Part shown: positions 21,858-35,827 of the stretch, one piece after another | Position numbering within the stretch: the first letter of the stretch is position 1 | How the letters are laid out: each line of letters opens with the position of its first letter | NCBI GenBank assembly: GCA_034401135.1 | Contig: JAWZSP010000001.1 | Coordinates: 2,976,001 to 3,040,000 of the forward strand | Length of the DNA stretch: 64,000 nt | Reading direction: 5' to 3' | From: Volutella citrinella | Lineage: Eukaryota > Ascomycota > Sordariomycetes > Hypocreales > Nectriaceae | The notes under the pieces: generated by a model | The model's database searches: none | Seen by the model: the letters and a program-made list of their open reading frames with translations, nothing else | What the model was told of the DNA's origin: nothing | Translations under genes and position numbers: made by a program

Positions 21858-24800
21858 AAAATTTCGTATGACGGTACCTCATCGTCATGCGTTATCAAAG
21901 TACCCCGCTCAGCAGGCCCAGTCCGGACGTGTTTGGGAGCGCTCCCGCTGCGACTAGGACTTAGCAAAGTCTCAGGCGCCGAGCCAGACTCCCCGGGTCT
22001 AGAACAGGTAACACGCCCCTTCGACGGGCCACAGCATGACGGCGTAATAAGTCAACAGTGGGAGAGGACGGCAGGGTGGAAAGGCCAGGTTGGCCAGGGA
22101 TCGTCTACAGCCTTTCCACTCGCAGTGAGCACGAGAGTGAGCGCTCGCTTTTAGCGCGTCCTTCCATAACCAGATGTAGTCTGGCTCAAGCTCGAGTGTC
22201 TTTCAACTTTCCAGCGTCTGAGTACACCCACACATGGAGGAGAGAATGTCTGTCTCAAGCAGTACATTGGCTGTAACGTCGAAGCCGGTGTGGGTGTGGC
22301 CGGCCAAACGAGGCATGCAAATTGCAAGCAGCAGAGTGTCTTGACCGCCACAAGTGTTGGAGATGTTGTTCCCAAAGAAGCTCCCATTTTCTACCTACTA
22401 TATTGACCCGGCGCCAACATCGATGTGTGTACTCCGTACTAGACCAAAATTACCCCACGAAGCTCGCATGACAAGGGAGGATGGAGATAACAGTCCAGGA
22501 TGGAGAGGCAGCAGGAGCGCCTCCCGCCAAGATTTGGTCCGGCTGACCTATGCACACTCAAAACTTCGAGTCTGCCATCTATTAGTACCTTTTTGAGAAT
22601 TGGGGTACCACAAGGTCAAGGTGGTAATAGTGCGACGGGGCCGTTTTCGAGCTCAGTTGAACCGGCTCTGATTTCAGCGCGTCACCCATAAGCCTAGCAA
22701 GACCCTACCGTGGTACTTTGCAAGTCTGGCAAACGGGGCTGGAATGCACACATAATGGGGTAATATCTGTCCATGTTGGAGCACATGGGCGTTTCGAATT
22801 ATTACAGGATGTGATGGGCTGGGTGAACCGAATTGTCAAATGCGTCTGGCGCTACTCGTGCAAGGGCCTGCGCGGAGGACAAGGGGGAGGCCATACACTG
22901 TCGCAAACTAGTACGGACGTACTAGCGATTGATTGCGGCTGCGGATGCGCGCGCTCAACAGTCACCCGAAGAAGTGGCGTCAGTAAGCAACCCTCGGCGG
23001 CGAGCAATCACTGAGCAGCCTAGTGGTACTCCGAGTCCACAATGGAGGCGCACACCAAGGAAGGTCGGCACTTGACCATGATTACATTGCAAAGTCCCAA
23101 TAAACCTACGCAAGAATACTGACTATCAGGACTTGACGTAGTTCAACTCCGCGGAGTGGGAAGCGGAGCGAGGGAATTGCGATATGAGACGGGAGATGGG
23201 TGAGAATAGCGAAGAAGAAGTCGCCAAGGACAATGGGTGGGAGCTCACAGCCCAGCCAGCCCAGAAGCACAAGAGAGGAACCGTATGCGGAGCGTGCGTT
23301 TGCGGAGGGAGAATGGCGCGGAAGCTTCGCAGCGGCCAAAGTCGCAGCCACTCACTCGCAGGAAAGGTACGTATCTCAACGCGTCCATTTGGGCGGGCAG
23401 GACTCGGGCTCGAGGGGCACGCACCACCCCAAGTCAATCAAGGCAAGCAGGCGTCTGAGTATGAGGCGAGGAAGGGGTGGGGAGTAGGAAAGCAGGAGGC
23501 AGGAGAGCGCCAGAGGGATGGGCGCCGCTCTGGGGGGGGACTGGCTGGGCGGGGTCTGTTCGGCGTTGGCGGGTGATTGTGAGAGGGAACAGACCAGCCC
23601 AGCCAGCCAAGGAAGGTAGACAGCCCCGAGCAGGAAAGACGCGGGACAAGTTGGAAGGGGGGCAGAAGGGGCGAAGGGGCAGAAGGGCTCGCAAGTGCGC
23701 CCGATGGCACCGCATCACTCCAAGTACACGGTGCGGATTGCGCAAGCGCCGCCGTGGTACATGGGTTTTGTACTCTACCTCGGCGCGGCGGGCTGCGTAC
23801 GGTTCGTACCTGTACAGTACCACACAAGAATAGCAGCAGGCGCCTCCGCCGCCCGCCACAAGCTCGACACTGACTGGCTGCCCGCAGCTGTTTCTGGAGC
23901 TGGGTGGTGCTAGCAGGCAGATGCTGGGGAGCTGGGAGCTGGTGCTGGCCGACCTTGGCCAAAGTACTGCTGCCCGCAAGAGGTACGATGAGTACCGCGT
24001 GCTGCGTGGTGCGGGCTCGCGCCAGGTACCTCGACCGGTCGGTGGCTGGCCGGGCTGGGCGTGACCAGAGCAGAGGTACATGGCTAGTCGAGGCATCCAA
24101 GCACCCGACCGACGGCAGTGCACCCATTTTTCTCAAAGGGAAGGGGGGTCTCGCCTAATAAGCAAGCACCAGCTGCCAGTACCCAGCACAACAGTGTCGT
24201 AGCTGCGCAGGCCGCGTTCCTCCACACACAATCACTCCCCCATAGTAAAAAGGCTGCTTGGCCCTCCCCCATACATTTTCCCTCCCTCTCTCTTCTCCCA
24301 TACAAATCTCCCACCCAAATCTTCCCATACAAACTCCTACAGGCACGAACACCTCGTGGTGAGTACCGCCCCTCGCAAGCGCATTCCTTCCCAGCACTGC
24401 ACGGGTTGCCTTTGATTCACCATTGCCCACTCTCTCTGCTTCGCAACGTCTCGCCGCCTCTGTTTTTGCCTTTTTTGCGCATCTGAGGAGGCTGCAGAGT
24501 TGCGTGCAGCCGAGTGCGCCATCGTCTTTCATCGTCATCTTTGTTCGCCTTCATCGTCTGCGCACCTCGTCTGCCGCCCCGACCACAGTGAGCTAACACG
24601 CTGTCGCGCAACAGACTGCAATCGCGCCACCCTTTTGATTCCCAAAAGACCACCTCCAAGGTAGGCGCGCATCCTTTACTCGCACGTTTTTGTACTTTCG
24701 ACGTCGATTTTGACGCGTTGGCGGTCACAATCGCGCTTGCGCCTCGCCCTCTCGCATCTTACCCCAGCCCGCACAGCTTCAGCCCAGTGGAAGCTACCCC

Positions 24801-24946
24801 TCTTAAGCTTGTCGCGTCTGATCGCGTGTCGGCTCGTCTAGCTCAAGCTCCCCTCCAACACTCCACTGCTGCACTCTCCACGCATCGCACCTTGGCCTTT
24901 CCCAAGACTGCACACTCTGACACACGTTACACAGACACATTTCAAA

Positions 24947-25440
24947 ATGCCTAAGGCTGCTGCTACCAAGCGTGGAGGAGTTAAGAAGCGCGCGAAGAAG
25001 GGTAAGTCTTTCGCATACCCTCAGTCGCCGACCCTTGTCGCCAGTCGCAAACACACGGCTCAATGTCGTTTGCGCCCGAGACAAGCTGGGCCAGCTGACG
25101 ATGACAAAAGAGACTGGAGTGCTAACATGTCTTCACAGACCCCAACGCCCCCAAGCGTGGCCTTTCTGCCTACATGTTCTTCGCCAATGAGCAGCGCGAG
25201 AACGTGCGTGAGGAGAACCCCGGCATCTCCTTCGGCCAGGTCGGCAAGCTCCTTGGTGAGCGATGGAAGGCCCTGAACGAGAAGCAGCGCACGCCCTACG
25301 AGGCCAAGGCTGCCGCCGACAAGAAGCGTTATGAGGATGAGAAGCAAGCCTACAACGTAAGTGTCGTAATGTCACGCAAATTACTGCCATGTTCTAACTG
25401 AAAGACGCAGGCCGACCAGGAGGAGGATGAGTCCTCTTAG
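24947..25440 (+). CDS. nhp6: HMG-box chromatin protein Nhp6
   Basis: Abundant small nuclear protein that bends DNA without sequence specificity and assists FACT and transcription. Three exons, 24947-25001, 25139-25356 and 25411-25440, give exactly 100 residues, the usual Nhp6 length. Exon 1 encodes a basic tail ([18 protein letters not shown]). Exon 2 holds the single HMG box: [20 protein letters not shown], then [15 protein letters not shown] and [15 protein letters not shown]. Exon 3 encodes the acidic end ADQEEDESS. Donors GTAAGT and GTAAGT and acceptors CACAG and CGCAG are canonical. The leader upstream is long and pyrimidine-rich, as expected of a strongly expressed gene. Confidence 0.95.
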
Positions 25441-27974
25441 GCTGGTGGCTATATCCCCGGGCACGATGTTTCGCAGTGGTGTGAGGTTTACAACTACACC
25501 ATACGACAATAATTCGTATGCTTGAGGGTTTTCAGTTTCCTTGTAATCTGGTCTGGGCGGTGTACGATGGCACGGATTGGAATGCGTGCTTTGCTTTTTT
25601 CAATTGCTGGAAGTTCATGGGATATGGTCTTGCGACGCGTTATTATGATCTAGATGGCGGCCACTCGAGCTGCAAGCTCCGTGCAGAGCCGCTTGTCCTC
25701 TTGAGCCTCAGATCATGACCCCGTCAACATCGAAGGGACGATGGAACGAGATACTTGCGTACGAGCACCGGGGCTCCATTTTCAGACACAAATAAAAGAC
25801 GTACCAAAACTTGACTTGCGAAATGTGAACTCGAAACGCACAGTGTGTTGGGCGTTGGGCGTCGAGAATGCTTGCTCGATACCAACGTGAGAGAGCTCGT
25901 CATCCATTCAGGAGGAGAGCGAGCAACAAATCGTAGCTCGATCCGTACCAGTGATGAATCTCAACTGGACACGTCGAATGAGGCTTCTCGTGAACGCTAC
26001 TCGGTAGGCAGCTATTCAGACGGAAACAATCAGAGCGCCCACACATGCATTTGTACATAAATAGTGAAATGCAGGGCTGATTGAAGGCACAGCAGAGGCT
26101 TTATCGGTGGCACTGGTCATTGACGCCCTCGTAACGGCCCAATCTTCCCCAAGCTTCACTCCATGGGCAGGAGTCGTGATGCGCCACACGAGGCTGGTGG
26201 TGACTGTGGCTTTGGCTCCTGGGGCAGGGGCACGCCCAATGATAGCGGGGTTCAGCTGAAGCTTCGCCGCGATGGTACGGAGGCAGGGGCTATCGAACGC
26301 CATTGCACATCTCGCCTGCCTCGTGTGCGAAGCTTCCTCAGTGCAGCACAAGTCTGGTGAAAGGCGAGGTGAGAGGCGAGGCGGCGACGGCTGAGGCGGT
26401 CCTGACTGAGTGAGCACAGGGGCAGCGGTTGGCAAAGTGCACCCGTCGCGATGATTCTCGACGCTGTGGGTGGGAGGCGGGGGGATGTGGCCTTTTATAC
26501 AACTGCCACGGCCGGGCTGATCACACGAGAGCGAACGAGCTGCCGCCGGTGACGGCGCCGATGACGACGACGACAACAAACGACGACAACCCGGCCAAGC
26601 TGCGACCTGAAGGGGACACCCCGGGACTTGTGCCCCCAGCACAGACGGATGGTTCGTCGTCTTCATCCCTCGCCATCTCCCCCGGTCGATTATCCCAACT
26701 GGCAAGCTACTAGGCCCCACACGGCCGGCCGGCGGATGCGGGTGCAACACGTCGCCCGCCTTTGCCCTCAATGGCCCGCCCGCCTCTCATCTTCAAAGCT
26801 GGCGCCGTGTCTGACGCGGGCTTGCGAAGCGCGAGCCCAGCGTCGCCCAAGGGCACCCACCATCCCCCGGCTCTAGCCCCGTTCCGGACGGGCGAGCTAG
26901 GTCGATGATGTTCGCGGTTGGCGGCTTGCTGCATTTTGGGCCCCCGGGGGGGTTGCATGTTGCTTTCAACGTCCGACGTGGCAACGCCTGAGCAGCTCGT
27001 CCAACGGGGGGCCCGCCCAAGCCGCGCCCAACCCGACGCCGACACCTCGACCAGCTTCCGGCCGGAGGAGGGCAACAACGCCATCGTCCGCCATCTTGTC
27101 TGGCCTCTTGCTGGCCCCCGGCGCGGGCGAGAGGGGGGGGAGATGGCGCTACAAGTCTTGGTATGCTCCGTCTCTCCTCTCTCTCTCCATTGCCATTTGT
27201 TTCCCCCGGTCCGTCTCTGCTGCGCTCGCGGTTGGCCCCTCGTGGAGCACCTTTTCTTGCCAAATTTCGGCATGGGCGGCATCGGACCATCAGGTGGTGT
27301 CCAACCCTTGGATGTGGCCTCAGCTCAGTCGACAAGGCCAATTTGACCCCCAGACGCTGCCAACATGACGTGCAGTCCGCTGCCCAGGGTGCACGTTAAG
27401 ACCCGTGCGCAAACACGTCAGGTGAAGCTCTATGGGGACCGCTTGTGGGATTGCCGCGCTCTTATTAGTGGTGTTGACCAAATCGCCTGCGTCGCATCAC
27501 ACGTTGTTCGACGCTTGCCGCCGCGCCATGTCTCCCCCCTTCTCGTAGCCAGATTCCCCATCGATGATCCGTCGTCTCGACGGCTCTCCTCTTCCCTCCT
27601 CCCCTCCTCTCTCCTCTCCTCCAGACTATCCTCTCCCGCATCCTCGCCGCCGTGTGCTATTTCCATTTTCCCAGCTTGGCGTTTGTGATTGTTCTTCTCG
27701 TGTTCATTAACCGCCGTCATCCCCCTGGCCTGATATCGTCGTCCCTTGCCGTCCGTCCCTTTCCTATCTCGGCCTGTCTAAGCGTCCACGCCAATCTTCG
27801 CATCAGATCCCGATACCACATCATCTCGCCTCGGCCTGAACCTCACATCGGTTATCGAGGCCAGATCCAGCTACTAGACACCCCGTCCCAAGTAAGCCGT
27901 TGAGCTTCGGGTTCCCACGTCCTATCATGTTGCTCTAGCCTCCGTCAACTCAGGAGCCTGTCCATCTCTCAACC
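25441..27974. other. Intergenic region
   Basis: Contains the nhp6 3' untranslated region (AATAAA-like signal near 25791) and the 5' flank of the following nine-exon gene, with a CT-rich tract at about 27575-27640. Long open frames on both strands at 26000-27350 are GC-driven and overlap one another; none is supported. Confidence 0.55.
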
Positions 27975-29926
27975 ATGGCTCTGGTGCAAGGAGGCGGGGA
28001 CGAAATCCGCCTGCTTCAAGGCTGCTTTATGGAGTCGGAGCGGTCAGGAGTCGTCGCCGCACACCTAATAGGACTCGTCCAGTCCTTGCCCACGGCGCCC
28101 CATCCTCATCTGAGCCGTCTCATCGACGAGGTTCAGACATGCTACCGCCTGTTGCGAGAGCTCGCCGACTATTCGAGAATCTACTTTTCCAGGGTCCCCG
28201 TCGTCCTCGACTATCTTGAAATAGTTCTCCCCTGTCTCTCCAGGACGCTCCGGGATATCAAAACCCACGTCGACAATGCGAACCTGACCAAGGAGAACCG
28301 ATGGCGAACCATGTACCACACTTTGACGGAAGAGGCCAAGGGCCTGAATCTGCCTCAGAGGTTTGTCCTCTACAATCACTTCCTGACCCTATTAGGGGAA
28401 CTTTTAACCAGGTACCTACCCTCTCCTCCTTTACAGCAACTCAATCCCTTCAACTAACAATCTCTCAGGTCACCCAACTTTGACTTTAATTCCATGGAGA
28501 GTACACGCCTCCAGTTAATGCAGCTTCGCGAGGCCAGAAGCATCCGTAAGTCAAGTCCGGTCCGCCAAGGGTTGACCGCATCCACTCACTGTATCAAAGC
28601 ACCTCCTCCGATCCGCGTAGGATCCGTAATACGACCCGATATGTTCATCGATCATGCAGACCAAAGAAACGTGAGGCTTTCAAAATTCAGCCTTTGGGAA
28701 GCTCCGAGTGCTGATATGGCGCAGGGTGTCCATTGGGCTGAGCAAATCTTCTCGCTGCCTCTGTCCTCGAGAACAGCGCTGAAGAACCAGGGGCCGTAAG
28801 TAGCCATCCTGCTGCCGTGGACCTTCTCGTCTAACCAGTCTCCAGGTCTCTAGCACTGGGTCCCCACTTTCCATGGGAGCAGTTTCAACCGCCAAGCGAT
28901 GCCCGAGTGCTCTTCATTCGGTACGCCACACTTAGATCACCAACGTTCTATTCCGTCCTTCCAGCTAACGTCTACGTCCTGCTTAGCCCATTTAATAGCG
29001 GTCAGATATCGTTGATCGTCTTCATCAGCAACCGAGATGGCTGCCCATACTACCTGCTACGTCTGTACTACATGGGCCGTGCTTGGTGTTCCGTCATGGG
29101 TGCCCACGAGCTTTGTATCAAGCGCGAGGACAGCTGCCTTGTATTTTACCGCTGGTCCAACGACGCAGGTTGCGCCAGGGTGTGGGCCAAACTGTGTTGC
29201 ATGACCTGGGAAGGTTTGTTTCCGTCTCCCCCTTCCCCCTTATCCATGATGCAGCCGCTAATGCCTATCCAGAGATGGTCCTCATCTACTGCTCCTTCAG
29301 GTCCTTCAAGTCTCAAAACAGATTGACGGTCCAACTAGCCCCATACGAGACTACTCTCACCGGAGAGAAAAGGCTCTTCCAAGCGTGCGTTACATATTCG
29401 ATACGGACCTGGGATGACCAAGGCTCACCTCCATAGACGTATCAACGACGACAACTTCAGACACTCCCTCATCGTGTACGAAGATTCAATGACAAAAGGC
29501 CTCCGCCTCCACGCCGCCGTTTGGGACGGGGAGCTTCAGCAATGCCCCGTTTGGACAGCCTTCAGTAGGTTCCCTCCGTCCATATGTTCCAGAGTCCCAA
29601 GCATACATACTCACCTTTACCTTTTCCAGTTACCCACCAATCGGCTTCCTCCACCTGGATCAAGCAAGTCTCACGGTGCAAGGTCCGTCTCGCCGACATC
29701 CAGCTCTACGTCTTCTGTCAGAAGTACAGCCAGCAGAACCAACGTCGTGGGTCTGCAGGCGCCTTTGAGATCTGCTTCATGAGCGGCGAGGGTGAGTGCC
29801 ATCAGCCACGGACCCATTTTTGAACTGCGTTTTCTGACTTTTGAGGTAGCAACCAAACGATTTAAAGAACTCTTCTCCAATTCTCTATCAACCACTGACG
29901 GGACGACCATTACAGAGTCCTCGTAG
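27975..29926 (+). CDS. Conserved-looking protein of unknown function, nine exons
   Basis: I do not recognise the family. Exons 27975-28411, 28469-28545, 28600-28795, 28846-28920, 28987-29213, 29273-29384, 29437-29564, 29630-29791 and 29850-29926 join in consistent phase to 496 residues ending at TAG. Every intron (50-66 bp) has a GT donor and AG acceptor. The N-terminal 145 residues are helical (SRLIDEVQTCYRLLRELADY, NLPQRFVLYNHFLTLLGELL). The remainder looks beta-rich and globular, with many Trp and Cys (CPYYLLRLYYMGRAW, VWAKLCCMTWEEM). There is no signal peptide or membrane helix. The fourth intron is 66 bp with no in-frame stop, so its retention would add 22 residues. It is convergent with the phosphoglucomutase gene. 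The intron-exon consistency makes a real gene very likely. Confidence 0.85.
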
Positions 29927-30369
29927 AGCTGATACTACGTCTTCTCCGTAAACCGTGTGATATTTCCTTAGTGCGATGTCTAACAGGTTTTGTCTGCTTC
30001 TTTGACGACGCTCTTGGCCGCAGCGACCCCATCAGGGGTGGGCGCCTTGACGAGATTACGATTTACGAGAAACGAGTCCCCCCATTTTTGTCGAGTAGCC
30101 CGAAAAGGAATAAGTACTGTACGATAACAAAAACCAAGGCTCTTCTGGGGTCAGTTAAGGGACAAGGTTTCAAGGTTGGTTGGAAAGCCATCTTCTCTTT
30201 TGCGCCGTCACGTCTTGCCTCAAGCACCCAAGTTTGTCAAGTCTCAAGAACGCTCAATTTGTCATATCTGTACTGTGTGCAATAGCAAACTCGCAATCTC
30301 AACAATATTTTTCCATCTCTTTTGCTTTGCCGGCCCTCTCGTTGAGATGCGATATCGGTCATTCCACGC
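29927..30369. other. Convergent intergenic region
   Basis: Holds the 3' untranslated regions of the nine-exon gene and phosphoglucomutase. Nothing else seen. Confidence 0.6.
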
Positions 30370-32305
<1,936 letters not shown>

Positions 32306-32815
32306 GGCTACTTCAATTGCAGACAGCTCGGGGAGGGTTTCTTGGTAGAGGAGGAGAAGCAGAGGGTGGCGAAGGGAGAGAGCAAAGAGGAGGTGAAGGG
32401 GGAAAGCCGGGTGGGGAGCTTTGGGGAGCTATGTTCTCAATGGTGGGGTAACCAGAGATGATATCACTTTAGCAAGTGGAGGGGTGGCTACAGTGAACGT
32501 GGATTGATGGCACTGTCTGTATGGTGGGCCAACGGCGGAGGCGTACAGTGCTATTGGGAAACGGCGCAACGAGGACGGGTGTGCTACAGGCCTCAGGTAC
32601 TCGGCAGATGCTGTGTATCCTGGTTGACACTGACAGCCGGACTCAACTAATTAAATGAGCGTATTGGGAAGGGCTCCTTTCCTCAGAGGCTTAGGAGAGA
32701 GAGTCAACCCAAGTTGGCCAAGTATAATTGGTCATTTTTAGCAACAAGACTCCCGAGAAGAAGGGGTTCGCTTCCTGGTTTTGGGTCATCTTTGCGAATT
32801 GATATCTGAGGGCCC
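32306..32815. other. Intergenic region upstream of phosphoglucomutase
   Basis: pgm promoter and oligoribonuclease 3' flank. No other feature supported. Confidence 0.6.
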
Positions 32816-33619
32816 CTACTTGGTCTTGTTCTTCTTGGCCGGCACCACATCGAAAGTCGGCCGGAAGATGACCTCCCGGTAGTACTTGGCCTCCTCGATG
32901 CTCTCGAGGATGTCGTCCCGCGCCTTGTGGAGGCCCTTCTTGTTGGGCACCTTGTTCACGATGCGCTTGGCGCACCACCTGCGAGCCGCCTCCTTAATGG
33001 TGCTCACGTCCAGGATGCGGTGGTGCAGGTGCTTCATGACGCGCGTGTACGGCTCGCGCCGGAGGAACGCCCGGTCGCAGTGCACGCTGTTGCCGGCGAG
33101 CAGGCCGCGCTTCCGCTCCGGGATGAAGCGGGTGACGTACTCGTACAGGGCATCGGCGGCCTGCTGAGGCGTCGTCGTCGAGGCGAGCACGGCCTCTGTC
33201 AGGCCCGAATCAGCATGCGTCTTGGTGCACCAGTCGTCCATCTGGTCGAGGCGCTCCTTGGGCAGATGGACAATGGCGTGGAAGCCCTCCTCGTCCAGGA
33301 TCTCCAGGTTGCCTGTGGTGATTATGCAATAGATCTCGATGATCTCTTCTTTGTCGGGGTCCAACCCCGTCATCTGTCGTGGGCATGGATGTCAGCGAGT
33401 GTGCAGACCAATTAGCCCAGCTGGAGCCTGGGGGTCTTGGGGTGGACGAAGCCATCGCCAACCAGAGCATCTTGCATTCAGGTGTGCAGGCGCCACCTTG
33501 GCACTCGGGCATGTCGTATCGTGCCCCGGACATCAACGCACCTCACAGTCGATCCATACGAGAGGGTCGTCCGTCGCACTCTTAGGTTGCTCGGTCTGGT
33601 CCTGGGCGTTCGTTGCCAT
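32816..33619 (-). CDS. rex2: Oligoribonuclease (Rex2/REXO2 family, DEDDh 3'-5' exonuclease)
   Basis: Degrades very short RNA oligomers to mononucleotides; eukaryotic members act mainly in mitochondria. Two exons, 33619-33542 and 33373-32816 (168-bp intron, donor GTGCGT, acceptor CAG, phase 0), give 211 residues. The catalytic set is complete: D24 and E26 in WIDCEMTGLD, split exactly by the intron; D126 in GNSVHCDRAFL; then LDVSTIKEAARRW; and H175 with D180 in HKARDDILESI. The short N terminus (MATNAQDQTEQPKSATDDP) has no clear presequence, so this start could give a cytosolic form. The highly basic end PAKKNKTK is typical. Confidence 0.95.
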
Positions 33620-34219
33620 GGTCGAGATGTCTGCACAGGTATAATTACACTGTGCCGCGCCGAAATAGCAGTCGTGGATAACGTCCAGTTGGAGTGTGTC
33701 AATGTGCACAATTGCCCATGGATTTTTGGCCGGGCCCTAGTGCGTGTGGCTGCTGCGCCCGCTCATAGGCAGCCTCAGGACTCATAGGGGAGCTAGTGCC
33801 CCGTCAGTGCAGCGCTATTGACCTGACGCCCACCTCGCTGTGGGCTGTGTATGCGCTGAAACGTTGCGTGTAATCACCGCCTCGTCATTGGCAGTCGCAC
33901 ATAACACGCCCATCCCTCTACCAGGCAGCCTCAACGGCATCGTTACCTCAAGGCTGCAAAGGCCATACGGAGTTCTCTCACCAAGGGCTCTCCTTGCATC
34001 CCAGGTTCCATTGAGGGCTGAATTGCTACGTGACCAGGCTCAGTCTGCCGTTGCCTAGCCCAGCTCCAGTCCATCATCGTTGCCTGAAGCACAAATACGG
34101 CTGCCCAGCGAGTTCCATTGCCTCACCATATATCGCATAAATTCCGTCGACTTATCTCATTCTTATTCTCGCCAACATTCGTGGCTTCAGTATTGAATCA
34201 CTCAGCTGTCCCTTCAGCA
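33620..34219. other. Divergent promoter region
   Basis: 600 bp between the oligoribonuclease and oxidoreductase start codons. No further feature supported. The downstream reading frame extends 34 codons upstream of 34220, but it contains no earlier ATG. Confidence 0.6.
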
Positions 34220-35827
34220 ATGCCGTCGATAAAGAACCTGCTGTCGTCTAAGAAGCCGGCCCCCGCCACTTCGGAGCCGTCGTTCAAAGTCCGCCCACCG
34301 CCGAAGCCAGGAAAGTCACTAAATCCAGCACGGTTTCTCATCATCGGCGCCGGATCCCGGGGTCAAAACTATGCCGAGGCCATTCACGCCGTCACCAACG
34401 GAGTCGTGGCGGCCGTGGCCGAGCCGCTCAAGTTCAAACGCGAGACGCTAGGTCGGAGCCTCATATGGGGCGACGAGGGACCTAGAGAAGGGCAGTCCTT
34501 TGAGGATTGGCGCGAGTTTCTCGAGTATGAGACTGAGCGGCGGCGGCGGGTCGCTTCCGGGGAGAAGGATGTTCCAGAGGGGGTAGATGGCGTGTTTGTG
34601 TGCGTGCTTGACGAGATGCACCGCGAAGTCGTTGTTGGCCTCGCACCGCTCGGCTTACACATCATGTGCGAGAAGCCGCTGGCATGCTCCCTACAAGAGT
34701 GTCTGGATATGTACAAGGCCATGCGCCCCCTACAACAGTCCAAGGTCTTTTCCATCGGCCATGTGCTTCGTTATAGCCCGCACAATATCATGCTTCGCAA
34801 GCTTCTGCTGGAGGACCGGGTCATCGGCGACGTATCCAGCATTGTCCACACAGAGCCGGTTGGCTGGTGGCATTTTACACATTCATATGTTCGAGGCAAT
34901 TGGCGGAACGAGAACACCACCGCGCCGTCGCTCCTAACCAAGAGCTGCCACGACATCGATCTGCTGCTGTGGCTACTATGCTCTCCCACCAAGGCGGGAC
35001 AGGGACAGCCACATCTTCCTTCCACGGTGACCTCGTCTGGCGGGCTCCAGTTCTTCAAGAAAAGCAGGAAACCTGCTGCAGCCGGAAACGCTACCAACTG
35101 CATGCGTTGTCCTCTAGGCGACGAGGGCTGCAAGTTCTCCGCCAAGAACGTCTATCTAGGGCCCAAACTTGCCGGTCTAAAGACGGGCAATCAAAGGTGG
35201 CCCGTCAAAATCGTCGTTCACGATATCGAAGACTATCCCACGTGGCCGGAAAAGGAGCAAGTTCTCACAGCAGCTCTCGAGGAGGATTACGATGAGTCAA
35301 CGCCAAAGGCCGAGGTGCAATCGCGCAACTGGTTCGGACGCTGCGTGTTTGAGGCCGACAACAATGTCTGCGACGACCAATTCGTCACCATGACCTGGCC
35401 CGAGTCGACCCAGCCGGCCAAGACGGCGACCTTCCACATGGTCGCGCAGACCAAGAAAATCTGCCAGCGCTATACCCACATATACGGGGAGCATGGGGAG
35501 ATTTACGCCGACTCGCACAAGATTGTCATCGAGGACTTCAACACAGGCAAGACCACGGAGCATACCCCCACCCTCCAGGATCTAGGTCACGGCGGCGGCG
35601 ATCTGGGCCTCACGCGCCAGTTCGTTCTCGCCGTGGACCATGTCAAGAACCACGGCTGGGAGGCTCCCCGGGCCCAAGACGAGTTTATCGGATGCACACT
35701 CGAAGAAGTTATACGCAGCCACGCCATGGTCTTTGCCGCGGAGGAGGCTAGGCTTGAGAAGCGAGTTATAGACTGGGAACCGTGGTGGCATGAGCTCGTT
35801 GCGAAGCAAACCAATGGAGTTGAGTAA
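34220..35827 (+). CDS. Gfo/Idh/MocA-family NAD(P)-dependent oxidoreductase
   Basis: Intronless, 535 residues from ATG 34220, which has a purine at -3. The Rossmann fold starts with ARFLIIGAGSRGQNYAEAI (GxGxxG-type dinucleotide site, about residues 37-55). EKPLACSLQEC is the family's conserved EKP motif, and SCHDIDLLLWLL carries the D/H residues usual at the catalytic centre. An insertion follows with CMRCPLGDEGCKFSA and a WP-rich stretch, seen in a fungal subgroup often annotated as streptomycin biosynthesis StrI-like or generic oxidoreductases. The substrate is probably a sugar, inositol or related polyol but cannot be specified. There is no signal peptide, so it is presumably cytosolic. Confidence 0.88.
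   Translation: MPSIKNLLSSKKPAPATSEPSFKVRPPPKPGKSLNPARFLIIGAGSRGQNYAEAIHAVTNGVVAAVAEPLKFKRETLGRSLIWGDEGPREGQSFEDWREFLEYETERRRRVASGEKDVPEGVDGVFVCVLDEMHREVVVGLAPLGLHIMCEKPLACSLQECLDMYKAMRPLQQSKVFSIGHVLRYSPHNIMLRKLLLEDRVIGDVSSIVHTEPVGWWHFTHSYVRGNWRNENTTAPSLLTKSCHDIDLLLWLLCSPTKAGQGQPHLPSTVTSSGGLQFFKKSRKPAAAGNATNCMRCPLGDEGCKFSAKNVYLGPKLAGLKTGNQRWPVKIVVHDIEDYPTWPEKEQVLTAALEEDYDESTPKAEVQSRNWFGRCVFEADNNVCDDQFVTMTWPESTQPAKTATFHMVAQTKKICQRYTHIYGEHGEIYADSHKIVIEDFNTGKTTEHTPTLQDLGHGGGDLGLTRQFVLAVDHVKNHGWEAPRAQDEFIGCTLEEVIRSHAMVFAAEEARLEKRVIDWEPWWHELVAKQTNGVE

Larger units (their letters stand above)
19609..24946. other. Gene-free intergenic stretch (5.3 kb) upstream of nhp6
   Basis: No coding gene could be supported. 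Open frames (for example 20261-20887 plus, 23434-24123 minus and 23438-24136 minus) are mutually overlapping, low-complexity and lack motifs. The right end (about 24180-24946) is pyrimidine-rich and looks like the promoter and long leader of the HMG-box gene. Perfect palindromes lie at 21646-21667 and 21842-21857, an inverted repeat at 22908-22925, and ACTAGTA motifs recur between 20930 and 22925. Confidence 0.6.

Noticed and set aside
23434..24136. Two overlapping frames of about 230 codons on the minus strand
   Set aside because: Two equally long frames in different phases over the same DNA indicate compositional bias and not coding.
26016..27341. Several 140-250-codon frames on both strands
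   Set aside because: They overlap one another in a GC-rich stretch, with no splice logic or domains.
34118..34219. 34-codon N-terminal extension of the Gfo/Idh/MocA oxidoreductase
   Set aside because: The frame is open but begins with TTG, not ATG, and the extension lacks conserved sequence; ATG 34220 has a good context and leads directly into the protein.
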